DNA from: a bacterium
Lineage (GTDB): Bacteria > Bacteroidota > Bacteroidia > Bacteroidales > Muribaculaceae
Length of the DNA stretch: 61,479 nt
Assembly (NCBI GenBank): GCA_004563195.1
Contig: SFTJ01000015.1
Coordinates: 1-61,479, forward strand
Direction of reading: 5' to 3'
Both the position numbers and the translations under genes were made by a program. Positions 19,928 to 27,925 of the stretch are shown piece by piece. The stretch's first letter is position 1, and each line of letters starts with the position of its first letter. The notes beneath the pieces were generated by a model, which ran no database searches, was not told where the DNA came from, and saw only the letters and a program-made list of their open reading frames with translations.

Positions 19928-20005
19928 GAAAATGCTCTCGAATGGCATTTCGCCGCGTCAAAAAGAGCGCGTGGGCGAATAGACGATGCCTTCGAGGGCA
20001 TTTTC
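19928..20005. repeat. near-perfect inverted repeat across the GH20 3' end
   Basis: Bases 19928-19948 and 19986-20005 are inverted copies (about 20 matching positions with one mismatch and one bulge), separated by 37 bases. The right arm encodes the last residues of the GH20 protein (ENALEGI); the left arm lies beyond its stop. A transcript from either strand could fold here, so a terminator for one or both convergent genes is plausible. Confidence 0.7.
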
Positions 20006-22009
20006 GCCTTTTGTATCGGTGATGACGAAAGTAAACTGCCACTTGTCGCGACCGGTGCCGCCATTATCGGCATACGGCAGGCGCATAAGCACTTTGTTCC
20101 ATCCGCGACGCAGTTTGATGTGCGCCGTCGGGCGGGCGGTGAGGTTCTCGTTGGTGAGTCCGGTGGTGCCTTGGTCTTGCTTGATTGTGGCATCGGGTTG
20201 CTTCCATTCGGGAGCGGCTATTTCTTTGTCGTTAAGCCAGATGCGCGAGCCGCGGCGATCCCAGCAGCCGGCTTTGGGCGCCACCTCGTTGCCCGAACGG
20301 CTGTAGGTGTAGAATTCTATTTGAGCGCCCACCTTTTGTGCTCGCGGGCTATAGACATAAGTCCATGCATACACGGTCTGTCCTTTCTGCGGATTATCGA
20401 GGAAGGAAGGCACTATAGGATGCCAGATGTGACGCAAATATATTCCCGCGCCGGTGGCAAGGCGAGTGCCATAGGTCACGCCGTCGACCACAAAACTCTC
20501 GGGAAGCACCTCATCGGTGCAAGTTTCGGGTGGGAACACCTTATTGGCATTGCCACCATTGGGCATGGGCTCGGTGATGCGCCAGTGCACATTGCTTTGA
20601 CGCACATAGCTTATGGGCTCGCGGCTGAGCGAATTGGCTTTATGAAACAAGAAACGGCGTTCGAAGTCGGCAAATTCCACCGCTTCGTCATCGTTTTCGC
20701 CAAGTCCGGTACCGCCCTGCTCTATGTATTGCTTTCCGCCACCGCACCATGCTCGTTCGGCCGACGCCAACACATTGGCATACAGATTGTTCTGACGCAC
20801 TATATCGCGCCACGATTGGGTTTTGGTGTCGTTCCAGACGGCAGTGATGGTGCCCGCCACATCGTCGGTGCCGCGCTGCTCGTAGTAGATATTGCTCCTA
20901 TAGATGCCCGCCAAGTCGGCATAGACATCGAAATGATTGATGTAATTATATCGGCAATCGATGTTCGGCAAGCCCTTTACGGCTTTTCCGGCTGTGGCCC
21001 ACATTTGCGTCATATCGCATATTTCGGCAGTGGGAGCACCTGCCGAGAGGCGATTCCACATAAGCACTTTTTTGCCTTTGCTGCGCACATATTGCGCCAT
21101 AATCTTCAGGAAATCGGGATAATGGATATTCACCTCATCGCCGCCTATGTGAATGTAAGGCGCAAGCGGGAAATTTTCCACCACCTCATCGATGATTACC
21201 TTTAGAGAATCTATTCCCTCGTCGCTCTGCATATCCATGCCCATGGCACGCTTGAAGGCATCGCTGTGCCCCGGCATATCTATTTCGGGAATCACGGTAA
21301 TGCCTCGTTGGGCGGCATAAGCCTCGAGTTCGCGGCACTGAAGGCGAGTGTAGTATTGCGCCGTGTCGCGAATCATGTATTTTCCTTGCGTGAGCTGCGG
21401 AAATTCCTCCACCTCCATGCGCCAAGCCAGATGCTCGGTGAGATGCCAGTGAAATACGCTCAACTTAAATCGCGCCAGGAGGTCGATTTCGCGTTTCAAT
21501 TCATCGAACGGGATGAACGAGCGGCCCACATCGTGCATCAATCCGCGCACTGCAAAAGCCGGCCAGTCCACTATGTTCACCGCTTCGAGTTTGGCTTTAG
21601 CCGTGTAGCCTTCGGCCATCTGCTGAATGGTTTGAGCGGCGCGAATCACGCCGAGCGGTGTGATGGCTCGTATTTCCACCTCGTTGCGAGTGATATATAG
21701 TTCGTATGCTTCGTTGGCAAATCCCGGCACATTGTGGTGAAATGAGCCCTTTATCGAGTCCACAATGTTGACCCTCACCGTAGCCTTAGCCCACGAAGCC
21801 ACCACGCACCCGTTGTCCTCAAACACATGGCGCAGATAGGCGCAATTGGTGCTGTCGAAAATCTTCACCGGGCGCCAGAGCGCAAACGGGCGCTCATCGA
21901 GCATAGTCACTTGCTGAGGTTTGGGCAGAATGTGAGCCACTTTGGCTTCGACGCCCATGCCGCTGAGCATCAGCATCAATGCCACGGCTATTCTGAGTCT
22001 TGTTTTCAT
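19958..22009 (-). CDS. secreted GH20 beta-N-acetylhexosaminidase
   Basis: From the ATG at 22009 the protein is about 683 residues; a longer frame from 22081 would place extra residues ahead of a clean signal peptide (MKTRLRIAVALMLMLSGMGVEA). Residues about 40-145 form the Glyco_hydro_20b domain. The TIM barrel shows the family signatures FIPFDELKREIDLLARFK, FHWHLTEHLAWR, PEIDMPGHSDAF and HIGGDEV around residue 290 (the Asp-Glu pair of substrate-assisted catalysis). The C-terminal third adds a beta-rich domain. It removes terminal GlcNAc or GalNAc, in the periplasm or at the surface. Divergent from a DMT transporter. Confidence 0.93.
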   Translation of the reverse strand: MKTRLRIAVALMLMLSGMGVEAKVAHILPKPQQVTMLDERPFALWRPVKIFDSTNCAYLRHVFEDNGCVVASWAKATVRVNIVDSIKGSFHHNVPGFANEAYELYITRNEVEIRAITPLGVIRAAQTIQQMAEGYTAKAKLEAVNIVDWPAFAVRGLMHDVGRSFIPFDELKREIDLLARFKLSVFHWHLTEHLAWRMEVEEFPQLTQGKYMIRDTAQYYTRLQCRELEAYAAQRGITVIPEIDMPGHSDAFKRAMGMDMQSDEGIDSLKVIIDEVVENFPLAPYIHIGGDEVNIHYPDFLKIMAQYVRSKGKKVLMWNRLSAGAPTAEICDMTQMWATAGKAVKGLPNIDCRYNYINHFDVYADLAGIYRSNIYYEQRGTDDVAGTITAVWNDTKTQSWRDIVRQNNLYANVLASAERAWCGGGKQYIEQGGTGLGENDDEAVEFADFERRFLFHKANSLSREPISYVRQSNVHWRITEPMPNGGNANKVFPPETCTDEVLPESFVVDGVTYGTRLATGAGIYLRHIWHPIVPSFLDNPQKGQTVYAWTYVYSPRAQKVGAQIEFYTYSRSGNEVAPKAGCWDRRGSRIWLNDKEIAAPEWKQPDATIKQDQGTTGLTNENLTARPTAHIKLRRGWNKVLMRLPYADNGGTGRDKWQFTFVITDTKGENALEGIVYSPTRSF

Positions 22010-22092
22010 CATTATGTCGGTTTTAAGGTTAATTATGCGCCTACGCAGCGCATAGCTGTTCATCACTACAAAATTAAACAAAAACTTTGGGA

Positions 22093-22122
22093 TTTGCAGT
22101 ACAAAAATTAATTGTAACTTTG
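22093..22122 (+). promoter_or_regulatory. Bacteroidetes promoter of the DMT transporter
   Basis: TTTG at 22093-22096, an 18-base spacer and TAACTTTG at 22115-22122 match the -33/-7 consensus of Bacteroidetes primary sigma factor promoters. The ATG is at 22154, so the leader would be about 25 bases. Confidence 0.75.
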
Positions 22123-22153
22123 CACCCCGAAAGTATATATATCTGTTGCGATA

Positions 22154-23044
22154 ATGAAAAAGCTCAGCAAAAATGCCATTATAGGTTATCCTGCGGGGAT
22201 AATCACCGGAGTAACTTACGGGCTTAATCCGATGTTTGCCATGCCGCTTATCAGTGCCGGCGCGGCTATTGAGTCGATACTATTTTTCCGATATGCTTTT
22301 GCAGTGGTGATATTGGGAATGTATCTGTGGCTGAAGAAAGAGAGTTTCGGCATCACAATGCGTCAGGCGGGTGTGTTGCTGGTAATGGGTTTGCTCTACA
22401 CCATGAGCAGCCTGTTTCTCTTTGAGGCATACAACTACATAGCCTCGGGACTTGCCACCACCATCATATTTCTCTATCCCGCGCTGGTGGCAATAATAAT
22501 GGTATTTCTGGGTGTGGTGCCATCGTGGCCCGTATGGCTTGCCATAGCAGCCACCTTTGGCGGCGTGATGATAATGACGCAAAGCGCAAGCGGCGAATCG
22601 ATTCACCCCGCGGGCGTATTGCTCTCGGCAGGTTCGGCATTGGTGTATGCTCTGTTCATCATTTTCATCAATCGAAATAAGGCTATTGCCGGCATTTCCA
22701 ATACGCTGCTCACATTCTACACACTCACCGTGGGAATGACGGTGTTTTTAGCCCGAATGCTGCTCACGCACACCGGCATAACACATGGCATAGAGGGCTG
22801 TGCTGCGTGGCTCAACCTTGTGGGACTTGCAGTGCTGCCCACCATAGTGTCTACAGCCACCCTCGCCGTAGCCTCGCGCAACATCGGCGCCACCAAAGCA
22901 TCGGTGCTCGGCGTGTTTGAGCCCATCACCGCCATCCTCATAGGCACGCTGATGTTCGGCGAACCGCTAACCGCCAACATAATTATCGGCATAGGCATCT
23001 CCATAGCAGCCGTAACATTCATGATAAGCCTCACCAAGCGCTGA
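22154..23044 (+). CDS. EamA/DMT-family transporter
   Basis: The 296-residue integral membrane protein has about ten hydrophobic helices in two homologous halves, the drug/metabolite transporter (EamA) layout. The second-half signature is visible near the end: NIGATKASVLGVFEPITAILIGTLMFGEPL, split here as NIGATKASVLGVFEP and LFGE-like MFGEPL. It would export a small metabolite or amino acid from the cytoplasm; the substrate cannot be told. It has its own promoter with a short leader and sits upstream of, but apparently separate from, the queuosine-precursor operon, which has its own promoter 50 bases later. Confidence 0.9.
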   Translation: MKKLSKNAIIGYPAGIITGVTYGLNPMFAMPLISAGAAIESILFFRYAFAVVILGMYLWLKKESFGITMRQAGVLLVMGLLYTMSSLFLFEAYNYIASGLATTIIFLYPALVAIIMVFLGVVPSWPVWLAIAATFGGVMIMTQSASGESIHPAGVLLSAGSALVYALFIIFINRNKAIAGISNTLLTFYTLTVGMTVFLARMLLTHTGITHGIEGCAAWLNLVGLAVLPTIVSTATLAVASRNIGATKASVLGVFEPITAILIGTLMFGEPLTANIIIGIGISIAAVTFMISLTKR

Positions 23045-23093
23045 CGCCTCGAGAGAGAGAAATATCGATTTCTGCCGACAATTTTCATCATGT

Positions 23094-23125
23094 TTTGTGA
23101 TATCAAAACTTTTGTATTACCTTTG
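23094..23125 (+). promoter_or_regulatory. Bacteroidetes promoter of the queuosine transporter-queC operon
   Basis: TTTG at 23094-23097, a 20-base spacer and TACCTTTG at 23118-23125 match the consensus well. Transcription would start near 23131 and give a leader of about 140 bases before the ATG at 23272, which is unusually long and leaves room for the riboswitch candidate. Confidence 0.72.
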
Positions 23126-23232
23126 CAGAGCTTTTCGGCAAGGCTCGGGCTTAGCTGAAGGCATTAGAGAAATATATTAAATTATTAACAAAAAGCACTG
23201 TGCAGCTTAGTGAATCGAAAGTCCGCAGTGTG

Positions 23233-23269
23233 TCGTGTATTCCAGAACACCACGATAAAAAAACAGGAG
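23233..23269 (+). promoter_or_regulatory. candidate preQ1-I riboswitch over the ribosome-binding site
   Basis: TCGTG (23233-23237) pairs with CACGA (23251-23255) as stem P1. The 13-base loop holds TTCC (23240-23243) and the ACACC-type stretch 23247-23251 that is a hallmark of preQ1-I aptamers. The A-rich tail TAAAAAAACA follows, then GGAG (23266-23269), able to pair with the loop TTCC as pseudoknot P2. GGAG is also part of the ribosome-binding site, two bases before the ATG at 23272. The downstream genes are a queuosine-precursor transporter and queC, the expected regulon. Assigned by eye; no covariance search was run. Confidence 0.5.
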
Positions 23270-23271
23270 TT

Positions 23272-23958
23272 ATGAAGGAACATCGTTATGTAACCGTGCC
23301 CTTTATGGTTTTGGGCATTGTGTTTTGTGTCTGCTTGGTAGCAGCTAACCTTTTAGAAACCAAAGTAGTGCAATTAGGTCCGATATCAGTAACCGCCGGA
23401 CTGATTGTTTTCCCTATTTCTTACATTATCAACGACTGCATAGCCGAGGTGTGGGGTTTTCGCAAGACTCGCCTCGTGATATGGATGGGATTCTTGATGA
23501 ATTTCATGGTAGTGGCATTGGGCCAGATAGCCGTGATGCTGCCGGCAGCGCCGTTTTGGACCGGTGCCGATGCATTCAACTTTGTGTTTGGCCTCGCACC
23601 ACGCATCGCCGTGGCTTCGCTCTCGGCATTCCTCGTGGGATCGTTTATCAATGCCTATGTGATGAGCCGCATGAAGGTGGCTTCGAAGGGTCGTCACTTC
23701 TCGGTGCGCGCCATAGCATCTACCATAGCCGGAGAGGGCGCCGACTCGCTTATCTTTTTCCCGTTGGCATTCGGCGGACTGATGCCTGTGCCCGAATTGC
23801 TCAAAATGATGCTTGTGCAGGTGATATTGAAAACCCTCTACGAGGTGGTGGCTCTGCCCGTTACCAATGTGGTGGTGCGCTACATCAAGCGCCATGAGCA
23901 AACCGACGTCTACGACGAAAAAATATCTTACAACATACTCAAAATCAACGACCTATGA
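23272..23958 (+). CDS. queuosine precursor transporter (YhhQ/DUF165 family)
   Basis: The membrane protein has about 228 residues from the ATG at 23272; a longer GTG start at 23200 would lie inside the riboswitch candidate and is rejected. It has about six hydrophobic helices with the family landmarks VCLVAANLLETKVVQLG, a ISYIINDCIAEVWGFRKTR loop (conserved acidic and charged residues), and the second-half GEGADSLIFFPLAFGG. YhhQ-type proteins import queuosine precursors (preQ0, preQ1). Its stop overlaps the queC start by four bases (ATGA), so the pair is an operon. This combination supports salvage plus de novo steps of queuosine tRNA modification. Confidence 0.9.
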   Translation: MKEHRYVTVPFMVLGIVFCVCLVAANLLETKVVQLGPISVTAGLIVFPISYIINDCIAEVWGFRKTRLVIWMGFLMNFMVVALGQIAVMLPAAPFWTGADAFNFVFGLAPRIAVASLSAFLVGSFINAYVMSRMKVASKGRHFSVRAIASTIAGEGADSLIFFPLAFGGLMPVPELLKMMLVQVILKTLYEVVALPVTNVVVRYIKRHEQTDVYDEKISYNILKINDL

Positions 23959-24620
23959 TACGCAAATCGGCTTTGGTAGTATTCAGTGGCGGACAAGACT
24001 CCACCACTTGCCTCTTTTGGGCAAAAAAGCACTTCGAAAAGGTGGTGGCACTGAGTTTTCGCTATGGTCAGCGCCATGAGCAAGAGGTGGAATTGGCTCG
24101 CAGCATAGCCCGCGATGCCGAAGTGGAATTTCATGTGCTCGATGTGCCATTGGTGGGACAATTGGGAGCCAACTCGCTCACCGACAAGACCATGCACCTC
24201 GACGAGGTGAAGCCCGAAGGCACTTTCCCCAACACTTTTGTGCCCGGCAGAAACCTGTTTTTCATGAGCATAGCGGCAGTTTTTGCTCGCGAACATGGCA
24301 TCTTCGACCTCGTGACCGGCGTATCGCAAACCGACTACAGCGGCTATCCCGATTGCCGCGATGCTTTCATCAAAAGCCTCAACGTGACCCTCGACTTGGC
24401 TATGGATGAGCAATTTGTGATTCACACACCGCTGATGTGGCTCGACAAGGCTCAGACATGGGCACTTGCCGACTCGCTCGGCGTGCTCGACCTGGTGCGC
24501 ACTCGCACGCTCACATGCTACAACGGCGTGCCCGGCGACGGATGCGGTCACTGCCCGGCATGCACCCTGCGCCGCCGCGGTCTCGAAACTTATCTCAAAG
24601 AGAAACGGGCTGCTGAGTAA
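23955..24620 (+). CDS. queC: 7-cyano-7-deazaguanine (preQ0) synthase
   Basis: The 221-residue enzyme uses ATP and ammonia to convert 7-carboxy-7-deazaguanine to preQ0 in the queuosine pathway. The PP-loop FSGGQDSTTC is at residues 10-19. Further family motifs are YGQRHEQE, FVPGRNLFF, TGVSQTDYSGYPDCRDAF and the zinc site cysteines C188, C197, C200 and C203 (LTCYNG, GCGHCPAC). Length is normal. It is the last gene of the transporter-queC operon with an ATGA overlap and presumably shares the upstream regulatory leader. Confidence 0.96.
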   Translation: MIRKSALVVFSGGQDSTTCLFWAKKHFEKVVALSFRYGQRHEQEVELARSIARDAEVEFHVLDVPLVGQLGANSLTDKTMHLDEVKPEGTFPNTFVPGRNLFFMSIAAVFAREHGIFDLVTGVSQTDYSGYPDCRDAFIKSLNVTLDLAMDEQFVIHTPLMWLDKAQTWALADSLGVLDLVRTRTLTCYNGVPGDGCGHCPACTLRRRGLETYLKEKRAAE

Positions 24621-24632
24621 CCCATAGCGCGG

Positions 24633-26816
24633 TCACTTTTCCACTACTTTTATTCTGCTCTCGAACGAATGTATGCCCGAGGGCGAAATCACATCCACTA
24701 TCAATCGATAATTGCCCGGCGACTCGGCTTTGAGCACCGGAGGCTCGGCATTAGGCGCGAGTCCGAGCGGGGTGTACATAGCGCCCTTCGATTTCGCTTT
24801 GGGCAATTGACTATAGCCCTGCGTGGTGACTACCACTGCGCCCTCGGTTGCACCGGAAGTGTAGGCTGAGGTCTGCCACGGACGCAGATACTCCACCGAT
24901 TGTATATCGAAAGCCGGCATCTCGAGTAAGCACGATAGCGGCGATGTGTAGCGCTTGCCATCGATTACCAGCGGCACCGCAGTGGCTTGCTGCGATGTGC
25001 TGTGGGCGTGAGTGGGCATGATAACGAAGTCGTTGGCACCGTTGGGCACGGTCACTTGCACACCTTCCACATCGCGCAGAATATCGCGAAGCGTGAGATA
25101 GTGACGATTATCGATGGCATCTGTCGATTTATAGTAATTGCCGTAATAGTGATTGCTGCTCACCACGTCGTCGGTATTCAAACGGGCTTTTACGGTGATT
25201 TCGGTCAATTGACGATTGCCCGATGGAGCGAGGTGGGCTTCCGAGGGAGTTAAACGGTTTTTCTCCCAAACCAATCGTACGGGTATTTCCACGGCAGGAA
25301 ATGTGTCGTCGGCAATGGATATGGTTGCTGATTGAGGCTTATTTTGCTCATCTATAGCTTGAAGGAAAAACCTTGTGCCGCTTTGAAAATCATCTACGCC
25401 AATGCGGAAATTGCCGTTATCGTCGACATCGGCATTATACACGGCATTGGTGGCGGTGTTATATGCCACAATATGCCCGCCGTGCATAGGCATTTGGTTA
25501 GCCGAAGTCACTTTGCCTTCGATGTGCATCACCTGCTCGGGCATGTAGGTGTAAATAGCCGAATCGAGCCGCACAGCGTGCTCGAGATCGAAACGGCGGA
25601 ACGAAGCGGTGCCTATCCAAGCCTGCAATTCCACACTGCGGTCGTGTTGCGAGAGGGTGTAATACTGCTCGGGGAAAGGAATGGGCGAACTCAAATCGGG
25701 GAGATACAAAAGTTGGCTTTCGGCAGCCTGAGCACACCGCGAGCGTTGCGGCACCAGTCGCGCCAGCACCGTGGCACCTTCCATTTTTGGCATCACTATG
25801 GGCGTATTCACGGTTATCACGGGCGAAATGAGTAGCTGCAAGGCATCGTCGCTGCGATTTACTGTGGTTCGCTGCGCCAAAACGCGACACTTATCGTCGG
25901 TGAGAAACAATGTTAGCACCTGTGGCGTGTTTTCGAGCACAAAGGAACCCACCGAACGAGTCAATCGGCTGTGCATCAAGCCATTCATTCTATCGTAGGC
26001 ATAGAGGTGATAAGTATTCTTATCGGGGCTGATGTCCTCCACCACAAACGACACTTTTTTATCACGCAGCGACACTTGAATGATGGGCTGCGAGTCCTCG
26101 CAGAGGTCGATAGGAAAGCGGCGGCGGTTTTTCCCCACAAAAATGTCGAGAAAATAGGCAGTATCGGGCTTGGGCACGAACGAAATCAAGGCGAGCCCCG
26201 AAGGCGTGGTGAGGTGCTTGGCCACGGTGTCGCCTTTTTCGGAAGTGAGCACCATGGGCACGGCGCCGAGCGGGTCGTTGAGGCAATTAGCCACGCGCAC
26301 GGTCACACTCTGCAGCGAACCGGCATGAAGATGGCCACCGTGAGGCACTATAGTGCAACGCACATCGGCAGATGTGGTAGTGGAACGATTGGTTTCGGGA
26401 TAGGTCACCCCCACGAGCAATGGTTCCACAGCGAACGACAGCGGCGAAAAACTGCGCATCATACGCGTGTAAGCACGAACATAATACACGCCGCTATGGG
26501 CAAGCGGGTCGACGGGGAGCAGCGTGGAAAATGCGCCTTGCTCCCTACAAGCCACCTTTTGTCGGCACACCACCGAGTCGTTAGAGTCGATAAGTTCCAA
26601 ATAGAGATATTTGCTGTAAGGCTCAAAACGGTTGGCAGCGATGCAAGTCACCTGGCCTGTCACCATCACCGTATCGCCGGGAAGGCACTCGGTGCGCTGC
26701 AGGCACAGCGCTATCTGCTCAGTGCGAAAGTCCTGAGGAAGCTGCGCCCATGCCCCGATAGCCGACACGAGCCATATAATAGTTGCAAAAAATATAATTC
26801 GTAACACAGATTTCAT
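24633..26816 (-). CDS. exported MG2-like protein with TonB-plug domain
   Basis: The 727-residue protein has an N-terminal signal (IIFFATIIWLVSAIGAWA). Residues about 30-150 resemble alpha-2-macroglobulin MG2-type beta domains (GDTVMVTGQV, SGVYYVRAYTRM), repeated in a second half. Residues 420-500 look like a carboxypeptidase-like regulatory fold (MHIEGKVTSANQMPMHGG). Residues about 530-690 resemble a TonB-dependent receptor plug domain (LTLRDILRDVEGVQV, PLVIDGKRY, IQSVEYLRPW, GAVVVTTQ). There is no beta-barrel after the plug. Such plug-only proteins are widespread in Bacteroidetes and their function is unknown. It lies just beyond queC, convergent with it. Confidence 0.8.
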   Translation of the reverse strand: MKSVLRIIFFATIIWLVSAIGAWAQLPQDFRTEQIALCLQRTECLPGDTVMVTGQVTCIAANRFEPYSKYLYLELIDSNDSVVCRQKVACREQGAFSTLLPVDPLAHSGVYYVRAYTRMMRSFSPLSFAVEPLLVGVTYPETNRSTTTSADVRCTIVPHGGHLHAGSLQSVTVRVANCLNDPLGAVPMVLTSEKGDTVAKHLTTPSGLALISFVPKPDTAYFLDIFVGKNRRRFPIDLCEDSQPIIQVSLRDKKVSFVVEDISPDKNTYHLYAYDRMNGLMHSRLTRSVGSFVLENTPQVLTLFLTDDKCRVLAQRTTVNRSDDALQLLISPVITVNTPIVMPKMEGATVLARLVPQRSRCAQAAESQLLYLPDLSSPIPFPEQYYTLSQHDRSVELQAWIGTASFRRFDLEHAVRLDSAIYTYMPEQVMHIEGKVTSANQMPMHGGHIVAYNTATNAVYNADVDDNGNFRIGVDDFQSGTRFFLQAIDEQNKPQSATISIADDTFPAVEIPVRLVWEKNRLTPSEAHLAPSGNRQLTEITVKARLNTDDVVSSNHYYGNYYKSTDAIDNRHYLTLRDILRDVEGVQVTVPNGANDFVIMPTHAHSTSQQATAVPLVIDGKRYTSPLSCLLEMPAFDIQSVEYLRPWQTSAYTSGATEGAVVVTTQGYSQLPKAKSKGAMYTPLGLAPNAEPPVLKAESPGNYRLIVDVISPSGIHSFESRIKVVEK

Positions 26817-26842
26817 TACATAGCATAATTACTAATGTAAAG

Positions 26843-26882
26843 TAACAATTTTTACGACAATAACCGGGAACGAAAATTGTTA
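26843..26882. repeat. inverted repeat between divergent genes
   Basis: TAACAATTTT at 26843-26852 is repeated in reverse as AAAATTGTTA at 26873-26882 with a 20-base centre. It lies just upstream of the MG2/plug gene and ahead of the chimeric PD40 gene, so operator, hairpin or mobile-element scar are all possible. Confidence 0.55.
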
Positions 26883-27475
26883 AATTAAGCGAAATAAGCC
26901 ACTATCGCTATTATTTGACCTCGCAAGGCATCCGGCGAGTATGTCAAATTTCTTACCAAGAGAATCTTTTTCCGGATTATTTTTTGCATTTATAGCGAAA
27001 TTAACTCTTTTGTACATCTGCTATGCTTGGCTCTTACAGACGAATACATACAAAAAAATCTATTACAATATGAAGAAATTTATAATTTTTGCATTAGTTG
27101 CAGGCGTATCGATAGTATGCTATGGCAAAAAGAAATACGCCATCACTATGTCAGGAGAGAGTTTGACAACTTTAACTCAAGTAACCGACAACGAAGAACC
27201 ATGCCTTGACCCATTTGGAGATGATAATGGAACTGCCCTATTCTTCTCCGTTAGAGAGAACAAGAAATTTTATAATATTTACAAAAGGGACAATCCATTC
27301 TCGGCAGCAATGTCGCAAAAGACAAGCGGAAAGAACTTTAACCGCCACCCATGCTTTAATGCAGCTACCGGTAAAATATCATTCAGCTGCAAGCAAGACG
27401 GTGCAGGATCGTCCGACATCTTCACTATGTTCGACAACAAAGGCAAAGCACTTTCGCAGATTACCGAAAGCGCCG

Positions 27476-27553
27476 ATGCTAAAAATCCTGCCCGACGCCG
27501 CCAAAATCCCATTCCGAAACATAGGCTCAACACTTCCAATAATAGAACAATAA
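27476..27553 (+). pseudogene. orphan tail of a beta-helix gene fused out of frame
   Basis: In the frame one base off the PD40 frame, 27476-27553 reads MLKILPDAAKIPFRNIG and ends with a stop. The last residues of the beta-helix protein at 302-2431 are LLKLLPDMAKIPFGNIG, then AELAPIDQN. The match over about 20 residues shows that this is the 3' end of a second beta-helix gene whose body is gone. The junction with the PD40 gene falls near 27480-27495, where both frames read naturally, consistent with a deletion through short shared sequence. Confidence 0.65.
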
Positions 27554-27561
27554 TCTCACTC

Positions 27562-27615
27562 AACCCCCGAAAGCCAGCCACCAAAGCCAAGCCCTCGGGG
27601 GTTATTATTAATTTT
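27562..27615 (+). terminator. rho-independent terminator
   Basis: AACCCCCGA (27562-27570) pairs with TCGGGGGTT (27595-27603), nine pairs, followed by a T-rich ATTATTAATTTT. It closes the chimeric gene and may be inherited from the beta-helix gene whose tail is retained. Confidence 0.7.
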
Positions 27616-27720
27616 AATTATAACTTGACTGCAAATACGACATCAGATTCTAGAGCGCGACATGAATCCAAGAATTGCCACAGCAACAGTCTTTCCGAAA
27701 AATATTATGATTATTTAACA

Positions 27721-27750
27721 ATTGTTTTCTGATTGTTATTTATAACTTTG
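27721..27750 (+). promoter_or_regulatory. probable promoter of the exported-protein operon
   Basis: ATTG at 27721-27724, an 18-base spacer and TAACTTTG at 27743-27750 fit the Bacteroidetes consensus. The first gene starts at 27926, so the leader would be about 170 bases. A second -7-like TAAATTTG at 27878-27885 has a less suitable spacing. Confidence 0.55.
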
Positions 27751-27925
27751 TATAAACTTATTTATTGGAAATTAGAAGTCTAACCGAATACAGATTCCCG
27801 ACTTAGCGCAAGACAGGCAAAGAATCATAAAAACTAATATTGCATCAACATTTGTTTAAAAGGTAAAAGGTAAAATCTAAATTTGCAGAGAACTTGTTAC
27901 ACGTCTAACTAAAAAACTTACAGAT

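Larger units (their letters stand above)
27070..27732 (+). pseudogene. truncated PD40/TolB-like protein, chimeric tail
   Basis: From the ATG at 27070 the frame gives a signal peptide (IIFALVAGVSIVCYG) and residues up to about 27490 that read as PD40/WD40-like beta-propeller rungs: NEEPCLDPFGDDNGTALFF, NFNRHPCFNAATGKISFSC, SSDIFTMFDNKGKALSQIT and ESADAKNP, where the next rung should start. After that the sequence turns into low-complexity basic residues with no rungs (ARRRQNPIPKH onward), and the frame ends at 27732. A normal PD40 protein of this type would be much longer. It therefore looks like a gene front joined to foreign sequence; see the fragment at 27476-27553. Confidence 0.7.

Noticed and set aside
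23200..23271. Earlier GTG start of the queuosine transporter
   Set aside because: It would translate through the riboswitch candidate; the ATG at 23272 has AGGAG just upstream and begins the conserved part.
27878..27885. TAAATTTG as the main promoter of the exported-protein operon
   Set aside because: The nearest TTTG is 23 bases away, longer than usual; the site at 27721-27750 fits better.
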